From NCBI GenBank assembly GCA_028671895.1, contig CM053813.1, positions 41,387,501-41,451,500 on the forward strand: a DNA stretch of 64,000 nucleotides, read 5' to 3'. Shown here piece by piece: positions 12,128 to 23,693 of the stretch. Both the position numbers and the translations under genes were made by a program. Source of the DNA: Oenanthe sinensis. Lineage: Eukaryota > Streptophyta > Magnoliopsida > Apiales > Apiaceae. How positions within the stretch are numbered: position 1 is the stretch's first letter; the number at the start of each line of letters is the position of its first letter. Under the pieces are notes generated by a model. The model was not told the origin of the DNA. It worked only from the letters and a program-made list of their open reading frames with translations, and searched no databases.

Positions 12128-12739
12128 TTCACTCTTTACATTTCATTCCTAGGCGCGGGTCCCTATACTCCAATTTTTCAAAACACATGGAATTTTGTTC
12201 ATAAAATATTTGGCAAACAAGAAAATAGAGGTTGGATCGAATTTAAGCTAAAATATGTTTGTGTGTGTACATGATAATAAATAATAGAAAAATCTAATCT
12301 CTTAAAAATTTATTACAATTGATAGAATTAATCACAATTATAAATCATTTATCTTATTTATAGTTTATAACATAATATAAGATTAGAATTGTATTGTCCT
12401 TCAATTAAACCAAACCTTCGTAATTTTATCGATGCTCTAAAAAAAAAGAGAAAAAAAATATATCATCCACATGTATATTATGCAAGAATCTCTCTTAAAA
12501 TACAATAAATTATTATTACTATACATTTGTTAAACTTAAGTCAGAGTACCTCCTATTTTAACTATTAAGTTAATATTAGAAAAGAGATTGTCAAAATGTT
12601 AGTAATTTGATAGATATCTTTTGGGTTTTTATACTTTCTAGAGTGTTTGTCCATGTAATTCTTAACAAGTTTGGACTTTGCAATTGCTTTGCATACTTTT
12701 AACAGTTTATAAAACTAGATTAATGACGACCAAGTTCTT

Positions 12740-12889
12740 TACTTATAAAAGAGAGTAAAATTTTAGAGAGATTTATACAATTTTCATAAAATTATTCTTT
12801 GTAGAAAAAATGGTTACTTATAAAAGAGAGTAAAATTTTAGAGAGATTTATACAATTTTCATAAAATTATTCTTTGTAGAAAAAATGGT
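12740..12889. repeat. 75-base tandem duplication
   Basis: Two adjacent, essentially identical copies (12,740-12,814 and 12,815-12,889) both beginning TTACTTATAAAAGAGAGTAA. Near identity suggests a recent event. Confidence 0.93.
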
Positions 12890-12986
12890 TAGTACTTAAA
12901 AACTATCTGGCCTGGGCATGTATACCACCATCTTTCGTGGCTCTCTCTTCTATTCGATCTTTTCATCCTACTAAGTCCCGCCTACA

Positions 12987-13092
<106 letters not shown>

Positions 13093-13644
13093 GGATATAA
13101 AAGTTTTCTCCGAATACAAAAATATTGAATAGTATGTATGTAAGTAACCAGTTTCAACTATTTGCATCAGCTAGGTTTGTTTTAAGATTATGTAATTTTC
13201 AAACTCTCTTGCTAAACTTACAGAAATTATTTATAATTTAAAGTTATTTAAATAAAAATGAAATTTTTTATTATTATTTATTTAAATAATTATATTATTA
13301 TATGTAATTTATAAATTATTAAAAATATAAAAATAAAATTTATATATTATACATATGAATAATAATAACAAATTTTATTAAATAAAATAAGTTATTCATA
13401 AAAAAACTCATACCAAATTCTGAGTTTAAACTATTCTTTTAGTTTTAAGTTATTTTATAATTTATTAAATGAATGCATATTTTTAACTTAAAATTAAGTT
13501 GAGAAAAACTGATTATCCGGTCCTTTGACACTGATGGTCTTTGCTATACATATTTTTATTTGATAATCTTTACAAGTTAAAGTTAATGTAAAGTATTATA
13601 TAAATTTCATCAAGTTTTTAAATTTTTATTTCCTTCCATCATTC

Positions 13645-13684
<40 letters not shown>

Positions 13685-15229
13685 ATATGTTTATTTCATT
13701 TTTAAATATAAATATTAATATAATATTTCTAAATTATCCTTAAATTTATTAATTAAAAAATTTGATTATTTTAAATTTTAATTATATTGTTTTTCAATAT
13801 AACAATTATAAATACATATAAAATTTTATTTATTTAATATTTTTATTAATATATATAATAATATTTTAAAAGGAACATATAAAAGAGCCTATTGTTTATC
13901 ATTGAGATTAGATGGGGATTGTGAGATTGTTATATTCTGTTATATATTTGGCATTATTCGAGTTATCACACATTCAGAAACCTATTTTGACAATCTCGAG
14001 GAGATCAGACAAATATTGAACCATGCTTACACAGTTACAGATATATACAGTACATTAAGATCTGCAAACAATAACATATACTCCTACGGTAGATCTTTGA
14101 TCTCTTGGAGTGAGAGTGCTCAGTCAGATCCTTCACTTCGAAATCTTTTCTTATGGCACATTTTTTAACACATTCATTCACACAGGCCACAACCCACTTT
14201 AACTTTTTTCATTCAACATATGCCTTCTTTTACTGAAACATCATACATTGACCAGTCAACAGACTAATCCCTATAATACTTCTCGGACCCATGGTCCCAA
14301 TTGTCTGCATTCTAATATGGCCTACTAATAAAATGTGTCCCCGCCTAGAAAAACGCAAAGAGTACAGTATTTTTCAGATTTAAATTTGAAACACAAACAA
14401 GGCAAATTAAACTACAGTTGTTAAGGATTTTCATAGGATTCAAATGCAGATACAGAGTGGAAACAATCATTGTTTCTTGATGGTAATGTTTGCTTGTAAC
14501 AGTTTGGAATATATGTGTTGGACCATCTTTAAACATTTATTTTAAAAAAATTTACACATATAATTTGAGAAAATCTGACCCATTTACCCCGTATGTATAG
14601 GAAACCACCGAGCATAAATTTATATATCGAACAATTTTGAAGATTTTTTTAATTATATTTTAACTAAAAGTCAGGACGGATAAGACAAAATTTCTATTCC
14701 CACTCAATATGTGGAAATATAGAAGGAAAAAATTATACATACGATACAAACTTTATATAGGGAAGGGCAAACAATTTATTATTGAAGTGATAGCTAGTGG
14801 TGTGATTGAGATATTCTTTACTTCGGGGAGAATTAAACTTAGGTAGGTGGAAAATATTGATAACAATTGAGGTGTCAAACATCTGGAGGAGCCTTTCGTC
14901 CCAATCAATGAATATATACTGACTTGATTGCAAATAACAATGAGCACGTACTAGTACTACTCACATGCATATGATTATTACTACGACTGTATGTGCTAGG
15001 TTTCTGTATCATTAAGCATTTTTGTCTTGCTGCACAAATTAATGCATACAGACAGAATCTATGTGCATAACATCGAACTGAACTGTGAGGCCTTCTAGCT
15101 TCTGCATTGTGGGCTGTGGCCAACATGCAACAAACAATTTTTGCAGGCAAATCAAGGAGCTCATTATGGGTCGAAAAATGGATGATTGATTGTTTTTGGT
15201 CTTAATTCGATTCAAGTAGGTGGAGATCG

Positions 15230-15350
15230 ATCTCGTTTTTTTAGTGCCAAATATAGCGGAATATTAAATAAATGAGAGACTTGAACTCGAAATCTCCTAT
15301 TATCAATATCATGTTAAATTACCGGTTATCTTAAAACAGTAGGATTTAAT
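15230..15350 (-). mobile_element. Possible tRNA-derived SINE remnant
   Basis: On the minus strand GTTCAAGTC (15,286-15,278) fits the Pol III B box GWTCRANNC. It is preceded by a tRNA-like stretch that includes TAACATGATA as a weak A box. No tail or target duplication was established. Confidence 0.3.
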
Positions 15351-16419
15351 TGAATATTGTAGGGAATATTTAATAATAAAATAGGTTATACTATATGTAA
15401 AGAAAAATATGTATTTTAAAGAGTTTTGAAAACATAATTAACATTATCATTTTAATATTTTTATGTCATGTTATACCGCACATTTTAAGATTTCAAAATA
15501 ATTTTATTATTTGTAGAGTTCATCAGAGTACTATTCAAGACAGGTTGCTGTATATGTGTGTTTAATGTGTTGTAGAATGGATAGAGTATAATGGTATACA
15601 AATGGTAATAAAATGGTAAAGTAGATGATGTGTGTGTATATGGTGTTGGTTGATTAGTTCTGCGAATGTCATGAATGTCTAGTGGTGTCTTCTGATCATC
15701 ATTGGTTTACATATACATCAGCTTTTAACATAAAATCACCTCTCCATTTCTTTTAACAGCTCAATGTATATATATACATTCACATGTGTCTACGTTCATA
15801 CCGGAGTAGATGCTATACATACATATACATACATATATATATATATCACATATAAGAGAACACAAGCCCTGCATTTTTATAATTTGCAAATTACAGTTAA
15901 TTAATCCTAATGTTCATATAAAATGAAATGTAAAGAGAAAAAGAGTGCACAAAAATTATGATAAAAAAATACTTTTCCACAAGAAATATATAATTTCATT
16001 ATGTAGAGTTTGAGAGTGTAATTCTGTTTATACTTGTATCATGTGAACGTGGAGTTTAAAAACACAAATATAGGCGTATACAGTAACAAGAAAATCGAGG
16101 AGCAAGTGAGGATAAGCTGATGAATAGCGTGTGGGACCTGTAACGGTGTACATAACTCAGCACAGGGTAGCCCCTAACATGTGAATGTGGGACCCATCGG
16201 GGTGTCCCAAGGTGTATGTTACCATTGATCCGTTATACTAGTAAGATTTATATGTACTCTGCTTATTTTTGTACTAGTATATTACCAGTGGTAGTAAACT
16301 TTAATTATATTTGATTTGATTGTATCTATCCGTGTATGATCCGATTGCTTTCTCTGCGTGCAAGCCTAATTCACTACTTCCCGTACACCTCCCTTCTTCC
16401 CCCATCCTATTAATTATGA

Positions 16420-16456
16420 CTCTCTCTCTCTCTCTCTCTCGTTCTCCCTCCCTCCC
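16420..16456. repeat. (CT)n tract in Dof upstream region
   Basis: Ten CT units, then GTTCTCCCTCCCTCC. The tract sits about 35-70 bases upstream of the TATA box; pyrimidine-rich patches near promoters are common in plant core promoters. Confidence 0.85.
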
Positions 16457-16491
16457 TCCATATGGGCCACTATAATCGAGTTGTGGGTGCC

Positions 16492-16500
16492 TATATAAAT
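16492..16500 (+). promoter_or_regulatory. TATA box of the Dof gene
   Basis: TATATAAAT in a GC-richer context lies about 210 bases upstream of the start codon. It would place transcription start near 16,525. The string is a near-perfect plant TATA motif and no equally good match lies closer to the start codon except the pure TA run at 16,565-16,582. Confidence 0.6.
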
Positions 16501-16711
16501 ACATGGAGCCTCCCCACTTAGCATCCCTCAACTCCCAAGTCTTCCCCTCATCCCTATTATTCTGTTATATATATATATATATAAACATCAATACTTGTCA
16601 AAGTCTTCCCTTCTCTCCATCTCTCTCAACAACCTGTAACCGCGTCTTCTACTAGCTTGTTGTCCATCTATTACCAGTACAATTTCTTCATATTTGAGAG
16701 GTGATTACTGC

Positions 16712-18201
16712 ATGGGAATGGATGCCTTAAGAGCACACCATGAACAGGTTATACATACATACTTTCTTGTACACAAGACAATTTATTTCTTTGTAATTAC
16801 TTGGTTCTGTAAATCTAAGATATATGTGCAGTATCAGAGCAACCTGCACTCTGCAGTACCAACAGTTTTCTTAAAGAATAATATTATTCTTGTACCGGAA
16901 GTCTAGACTTTAACCCCAAAAGTTGCTTGTCTGAACAGATGTACATGTATGTCTAATTCATGTATATATTTCACATACGGAATCAAACTTCAAACTATGT
17001 TAATTATCCTAGTTCCATACTTTTTCTTCGCTGTACGTGGTTTATTAATTAGCTGTCGTGGGGTCTGCACAAACAAAGTGTTCAAATCAGAATTCAAAGT
17101 CATTGTTCAATAATCTTAAAATTATACTTGTGAAGTAAAGTACTGATGTTTGATTTATTTTTTTGGAACCTTAAAATTCTAGGAATGTTCATTATTATTT
17201 CATTTTTCTGATGATATCTCTTGTTTGTATGTGTGTATCTACAGGATATGAGTTCACATGAGACACTGGAAAGCATGTTGGTTTGCACAAAAGCAGCATC
17301 ACAACAAGTACTTGATAACAAGAAGCCAAGGCCACAAGATCAGCAAGCACAAAAATGTCCAAGATGTGACTCTAGCAACACCAAGTTCTGTTACTATAAC
17401 AACTACAGCCTCACTCAGCCAAGGTACTTTTGCAAGTCATGCAGGAGGTATTGGACTAAAGGAGGTACATTGAGAAATGTTCCGGTTGGGGGAGGATGTA
17501 GGAAGAACAACAAAAGATCTTCCTCATCATCATCCAATTCCTCCGCTTCATCGAAAATCAGAACCATTTATCAAGATCATCATCATCCACAGCCAGTAGT
17601 ACCCCTCCTCACATCTAACCACACCCACCCACTTTTACCCTATGATTCTACGGATCTTTCCCTTGCCTTTGCTAGACTCCAAAATGGACAACTAGGGTTT
17701 GATCATGATCACAACAATCATATCTCAGTATTAGGCAATTACGCAAACAATGATCATGGGTCATTTCTTGATGCTATAAGGTATGGTAATTTCCTTGAAA
17801 CCCCACCAATTAATAATGGCTTACAAAATGTGTATTATGGTGACAATAATCATTTTGAGAATGTTGGAAATATGAGTCATCAAGAGATAGGGAATTTGCC
17901 TTATGAAGATTTGATGAGTGGTGGTGGTGGTGGTGGTGGTGGTGGTGGTTCTGGTGGTGCAGCAACAACTGCAGTGAGTGTGACAACTGTGAAACAGGAG
18001 AGGTCCAATGTGGACGGCGATGCGGTGGAGGGTAGAGGCATGGTCTTGTGTGGATATCCATGGCAGATTGGTAGTGGTACTGGAGGTGATCATGGAGTGA
18101 GCAACATGGGCGATGTTGATGCAACAGGGAGACAAAGCAGCTGGATCAATGGATTTGGTTTTTCTAATTGGCATGGACTTATTAACAGTCCTCTTATGTA
18201 G
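16712..18201 (+). CDS. Dof-type zinc finger transcription factor, 330 aa
   Basis: Dof proteins are plant-specific nuclear regulators that bind AAAG sites. Two exons: 16,712-16,747 (12 codons, starting MGMDALRAHHEQ) and 17,245-18,201. The intron is about 500 bases, GT-AG, phase 0. The Dof finger spans about residues 48-100: Cys50, Cys53, Cys75 and Cys78 fit C-X2-C-X21-C-X2-C, followed by RRYWTKGGTLRNVPVGGGCR. After it come a Ser run, His-rich and Asn-rich stretches, a run of ten Gly near residue 240 and a C-terminus NWHGLINSPLM. The lysine/proline stretch KKPRPQ before the finger and the tail recall the DOF2.1/DOF5.3-like group, but I do not assign an orthologue. The ATG at 16,712 was chosen because it is the first in frame and splices cleanly. 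Antisense open frames over the Gly/His region are shadows. Confidence 0.95.
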
Positions 18202-21200
18202 GGAATGATCATGTTTTATTTTAAGTTAATGGCTCTTTTAATTTGATTCTGCAAGAAAATTAAGGTCAAGGAAAACTAGATAGGTTTGTTGTATCTTTAA
18301 TCTAAGCTCAATACTTAATCTCTAATACATTTATCTCAGTCGTCTAGCTGCCAGTATCTCTATAAGTGTTACTTTGGAACTTTGAAAGAACACTTGAATC
18401 ATTTAGCTAGATCTATATATATTTTGCTATTTTACTCAATTAATTATGATATATTGTCTCTTTCGTTCATCATATCACTGCATAAGTTTTTCCCCCTTTC
18501 AGTGAATTATTTTAAGCAAAATTTGTCACTCTACACTGGAACCGGCAATTTACCACACGACACGAAAATGACACGAAAATTTAGTATCTGTGTGTGTATT
18601 TTGAATACACGAGACGAAATTATACGAGCACGAATATACACGACTGAAATTAGTGTTGGCTTTGTGTTATCCTTTGGGTACACGACACGAAGTACACAAA
18701 GTAAAATAAATAAATATATATTTTATATATAAATATATTATTTTTATTATAAGTATATATATATATATTTATTTAATTATTTAATCATACATAATTTTAT
18801 AATCTTGTATGTAAATATGATGTGTGTATGTATATATATATATTTATAGAAATATACTTAATAATATAATATTTTAATATATTTATCTATTTATTTATGT
18901 ATTAAAATATGCACGATACGAAAGTAACACGAACGAATCGTAAAGTCTACTCTACACCTGTATAACTAAAATTCCGGGAGGATTGTACACCACAGAAAAC
19001 AACACAACATTTTTTTTTTTGAGTTTTAATTAAATTTTCATGCAGGCCCGTGTCGAATTTTAGGTACACAAAATTGTATTGCTTAACAAAAATGTACACA
19101 AAAAGTCTCACACCGGTGTTTCAACTGGGTTGAGGCCGGGATCTTATGGACTTGCCATCTCAAGGTCACAAGTTCGATTCCAGGCATGGAAATAAGCGCT
19201 AGCCCGAACACATGGTAAAATGTTATAGTTAAACTAACAAAAAAAATGTACACAAAAAAAAGTCCTTTACAAAAATATATATTACTATTATTGGATATTT
19301 TGATTGGAACATAACATATTTAATATTAATATTGTACTATTATGATTAATAAACTTAATCTTGTCCACACTTTCTTGCTAATTTAGTGCATTCGTTTTAT
19401 TAAATTAATTTAGTGTGATATTAATATCACACCATTATCAAAATATATAAAATTTTATAAATCACGTAATTTCTGAAAAGAAATAGTGATAAACCATGAA
19501 TTTCTAACTTGTTTAGAAAGGGGGGAAAAGGAAAGAACTTATCCATAAAAACCAGGTGCACAGTGCGCAAGAAGAATAAATTACTGACAAGTGAAAATGT
19601 TTAGCAAACACTGGATATGAAAGCAGCATGAAATAAGGCTAGCTAGCTAGCTAGAGTGTGGACACGTAACTGGATATGAAATCAGCATAAAATAAGTCTA
19701 GCTAGGCGCATGTTTTTCAAAGCGCGCAGTATCTATTCATGACGTCTTAAGTACCGTTTGTTTTTCGTTATAAATAATTTATAAATTGAAAAATATTTAA
19801 AATTATTACAAGTTTTGTTTAAAAAATAGCTTTAGTAATCAGCCATGTACAAATAATAAAAAACACTTGAAAATATTAAAAATGCAATGATAGAATGGAA
19901 TGGATCCAATTTTTGAGTTTGTGGAGTGCTAAAAGTTTTATGAAAGTCCAGATCATGAAAACATAAATACATAATACAACAGGAACATAAATACATAATA
20001 CAACAGGAACAAGATTAAATTTTTTGTCGAAATGGCAACATGTAAAATACATCCATCCGTAGAGAATCTGAAACGAGAATGTTTGAGCAGCACAAAATTT
20101 AGTGATTTATAGTTTTGATGGAGCATTATATATCTACTTAGATTTGGTTGCAGAGGTTTGCTTACATCCATTTTAATATTGAATATTAAATGTCCCGTAA
20201 TGCAAGAGTTTTTACTCAAAATTCATTCGCAAACTTCGTCACTAAAAAGGATCTGTGCCAAATTAGACCTAAAGACGTAGTGACGAAATAAACTATATAT
20301 ACTATACTCCCAGAAAAATAATAACGACTTTGTGTAAGTTCTGACTTGTATGATAATAATTAACAACTGCGAGATGATTTGTATATTGACAATATTCAAT
20401 TATAAAGAAAGTGTGCAAGTATATAACAGTTGTATCTATATGTGTACGCATAGCTAAAACAGACAATATACATAAGATAATACGAACGGAAACATATATA
20501 ACTAAAGATATTAAAATTCAAATTCATTCTAAAATTGTCTCTTTAAAACAATTCTCCCCTTACTATATATCTGCCAGTCGAACCATCTCACATGATAAAA
20601 TGAGTCGTTAATTAGTCCAGTTTTTCACTTCACAATTTTGTATAATCGCATTTCACTCATTTTTTTTTTATCATTATTCAAGCATAACTTGTTTCACATA
20701 TGCAACAATAATTATGTTAGAATATTAATCTAAGAATAAAACTTGGCGTACATATATATACACTATAAACTCACTACCTATAAATTAGAAACATATTAGG
20801 ATTCAATTTCACGTATATTTTAAATTGATGATTTTCTTTTATTTTTTATTTTCTATCTATTGAAATTCTATATATTTTTAAAAATTTCTTAATGTTTAAA
20901 AATATTATTTAATAAATTATAGTAGTTTATTTCTATAAGTCTAAAAAATTATGGTTTTCTATAAAAATATTATTTTGAAATTTTTGTATAACATACTTTT
21001 TAAACATAATTGTGTTCGACAAAAAATTTAAATATAATTACACGTTGTAAATATTTTAACACATTTATATAACCATAATTTTTTAATCTTAGAGAAATAA
21101 ACTATTATAATTTATAAAATAATATTTTTAAAGATGACATAGATGACAGATCTTTATCTAAGAAAATTTTAAAGATATATATATAATTTTAATAGCAGAC

Positions 21201-21339
21201 TTGTTACTTTCAAACGGAAAACAAAAAATAATTAAAAGAAAGTTATCAGTTTAAGAAATATGTGAAATTGAGTCTAATCAGGTCCTATAGGTAGTGAGTT
21301 TGTAGTATATATGTATGTACCCACAAATAAATTTAAATA
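18202..21339. other. Spacer with repeat remnants
   Basis: No gene is supported. 18,540-18,960 holds many copies of CACGACACGA-type words (ACACGA, CACGAA), probably a decayed transposon end. A SINE candidate lies near 19,100-19,260. A 28-base direct repeat (AACATAAATACATAATACAACAGG) lies near 19,960-20,010. Inverted AT-rich arms near 20.82-21.2 kb (TCTTAGAG/AAATTATAG words in both senses) suggest another small MITE. Confidence 0.5.
19100..19260 (+). mobile_element. tRNA-related SINE candidate
   Basis: A B box GTTCGATTC at 19,172-19,180 (GWTCRANNC) lies about 45 bases after an A-box-like TGGGTTGAGGC near 19,126-19,137, as in Pol III tRNA-type promoters. It is followed by a non-tRNA body ending near an A-rich stretch (AAAAAAAA around 19,252). 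ATGTACACAAAAA words recur on both sides (19,091 and 19,246), a possible target duplication. Confidence 0.5.
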
Positions 21340-22833
21340 AAGTCCTGTAGCCGTTAAATATCGTATTAATAGCATCTAGACTAAGTCATTATAATAGTGG
21401 AGTCATTCTAGGAGCGTTATGAAATAAGTAGTAGTAGTTGCTTAGTTTTAGGATTATACTAGTCTGTTCCTATTTTGTAGCCACCACCCCGTGTGTGTTC
21501 AGTCTATTTATATTGCATGTATACGTTCAAGTGTTAACTACTACTAAATGTTTTTTGTTTTTCTCAGTTTTATACGTATAGAGTTCTTTTGTTCCATACA
21601 TTGTGTGTGTTTCAATGTTTCAATATAACAGCTTATTAGTTTCTTATATTCAACATTCACCGTAAGAGCTCACGGTCAGTGAATGCATGCCAAATACATG
21701 CTCAATATCACAACAATGGACACACACAAAAGCAAATAAGGCGTTGTTGGTTTAAGCTACCCAATACTCGCAAGTAACAACTACACAACATGGTCATTAA
21801 AGATGAAAGTATTCATGCAGGCCCGGGGAGTATGGGAAGCTATTGAAACTAGTGATTCCAAGGTGACAGTCGAGGTGAGGACATACAAGATTGCATTGGC
21901 TGCTGCAATTTATGAAGACAACCCTGAGGATATGCTGCTGTCGCTCACAGAAAAGAAGTCGGCAAAGGAGGCGTGGGAGGCTATCAAAACAATGTGCCTG
22001 GGTGCAAACCGAGTGAAGAAAGCAAGGGTTTAGACATTAAAAGTTGAGTTTTAATCGCTAAGCATGAATGAGATAGATCAGTTTGATGATTTCTGTATGA
22101 AGTTGAATGGCCTGGTGACCAATATTCGTCTTTTAGGAGAGGAGATGAAAGAGGCTTACGTTGTGAAGAAACTGCTTCGTGTAGTCCCATGAAAATTTCT
22201 GCAAATTGCATCGAAGATAGAACTGTTTGAGAATATGGAAGATATCTACGTTGAAGAAACAATTGGACGACTCAAAGCACACGAAGAAATGCTTCGTGGA
22301 CAAGATGTAAATAATGGTGGCCAACTTTTACTCAGAAGAGGTCAAGCAAAGGAGGGACAAAGGTGTCCCCAAGTCTGAGAACTCGAGGTAGCAACGACTA
22401 CCGTGGTAGAGGTAGAGGTCACGGTAGAAATGTTAATGGCGGTAGAGGGCGTCATAATCGTACAGAAGACAGTGGTGGAAGTACTGGTCATGATAGAAGC
22501 AAAGTGAAATCTTTCAATTGTAATGTTTATAGACACTATGTTGCAGAGTGTCGTAAACCACGACTTGACAGAACAAAAGCCTGAAGTGAATTTGGCATAG
22601 ATCCACTAGTTCTAAGGCTTAGTTTAAACGGTGACGTTGAGGCAGAAACAAACTTATGGTACCTGGACAACGGGCGCTAGCAATCACATTACGAGAAAAC
22701 GTTCAAAGTTTAATGAATTGGACGGAGTAACTGGTCGGATCCACGGTAAACATCAAAGGAAAGGTCACAATAACATGCAAATGCAAGAATGGTGAAGAAC
22801 GACTTCTCCGTGAGGTATATTTTATTCACACCC
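21340..22833 (+). mobile_element. Decayed Copia retrotransposon, 5' half (LTR, gag, start of protease)
   Basis: About 21,340-21,640 is LTR-like: the same sequence recurs inverted near 28,990-29,311. From about 21,745 a gag of the UBN2/DUF4219 type reads LASNNYTTWSLKMKVFMQA, AKEAWEAIKTMCLGA and FDDFCMKLNGLV. It is broken by stops (near 22,032, 22,054 and 22,191) and frameshifts. A zinc knuckle near 22,507-22,560 has lost its first Cys (SFNCNVYRHYVAEC). A protease piece WYLDN then shifts frame to ASNH-like residues near 22,660. The element is cut at 22,833 by a Gypsy insertion and resumes at 27,089. Confidence 0.88.
22829..22833. repeat. Target site duplication CACCC (left)
   Basis: CACCC directly precedes the 5' LTR. 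The same five bases follow the 3' LTR at 27,084-27,088, as expected for 5-base staggered integration. Confidence 0.95.
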
Positions 22834-23193
22834 TGTCAGGACAGGGGAGTTAGAATAGTTTTAGTAAGGGTATTGTAGTCATTTACTATATGAAGAGGTC
22901 TAGTATAAATATAGCCTTAGCCTTGTAATTCAGGATGTTTGAACTATTATCAGAAAATGGAACTTGTTCCACAAGTCTCTCTCTCTCTCTAGATTCTGTT
23001 ATTCTCTCTCTCTAACTGAATTCTCTCTCTAGGGTTTATATCTCTCTAAAACTCACCATTTCTCACATGTTCTCTTGCATTTCTAGCCTAGATTCTCTAA
23101 TTCCTTGCTTGTTTTACTGTTCTACACATTCAAATACATAGAAAAACACAAAAACATTAGGAAATCTGGAAAATTACTTGTCAAGGCATGACA
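22834..23193 (+). repeat. 5' LTR of the Gypsy element
   Basis: 360 bases starting TGTCAGGACAGG and ending AAGGCATGACA. It contains TATAAATATAG near 22,910 as a likely TATA box and (CT)n tracts near 22,975-23,050. Confidence 0.95.
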
Positions 23194-23196
23194 AAT

Positions 23197-23208
23197 TGGT
23201 ATCAGAGC
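23197..23208 (+). promoter_or_regulatory. Primer binding site, initiator tRNA-Met type
   Basis: TGGTATCAGAGC, three bases after the 5' LTR, is the standard plant retrotransposon complement to the 3' end of initiator tRNA-Met. Confidence 0.93.
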
Positions 23209-23693
23209 TGCTATTTTCGATCATCTACTGCTTCGACTGTGTTGTGCACTCAATTCCGAGCTGAACGAGCCTAGGAACTCAGTAATCGCAGCTGTCATCT
23301 CAGAGATCTGCTCTAAACAGTACAGGTGTCCTGTTCTCAAGCTTATCTATCAGATCTGTTCATTTACTGTTAGTAATAGCTAGAATTGAAGTTGTTTTAG
23401 CTGTTTACTGCTCATCTTATTACTGCTAGTTGAATTTAGTTGAGTTTATTGGAGAAAAGTACAAAAATAGCAACTCTAGTACTGTTTTGGTGTTATTAGT
23501 AGTTTACATACTCTGTTCTAGTGTGTATACTGTTGATTGGTGCGAGAAGATAGATTGCTAGCAGTTGTGGTTGTTGAATTGTGTGTGGTGAAGTGCTGGC
23601 GGCTGTGTACTGGAGGCTTGAGAATTTGAACAGGTGATTTTTTGTATTGAATTACTTGGTGACTTGAAGGTGTTTGATAGATTGTGTAAAAGA

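Noticed and set aside
13902..14168. 88-residue plus-strand frame
   Set aside because: Nothing in it resembles a known family, and the flanks are AT-rich repeat.
17810..18174. Antisense open frames of 104 and 117 residues over the Dof gene, His- and Thr-rich
   Set aside because: They mirror the GGT/GGC repeat of the sense Dof exon and have no independent motif.
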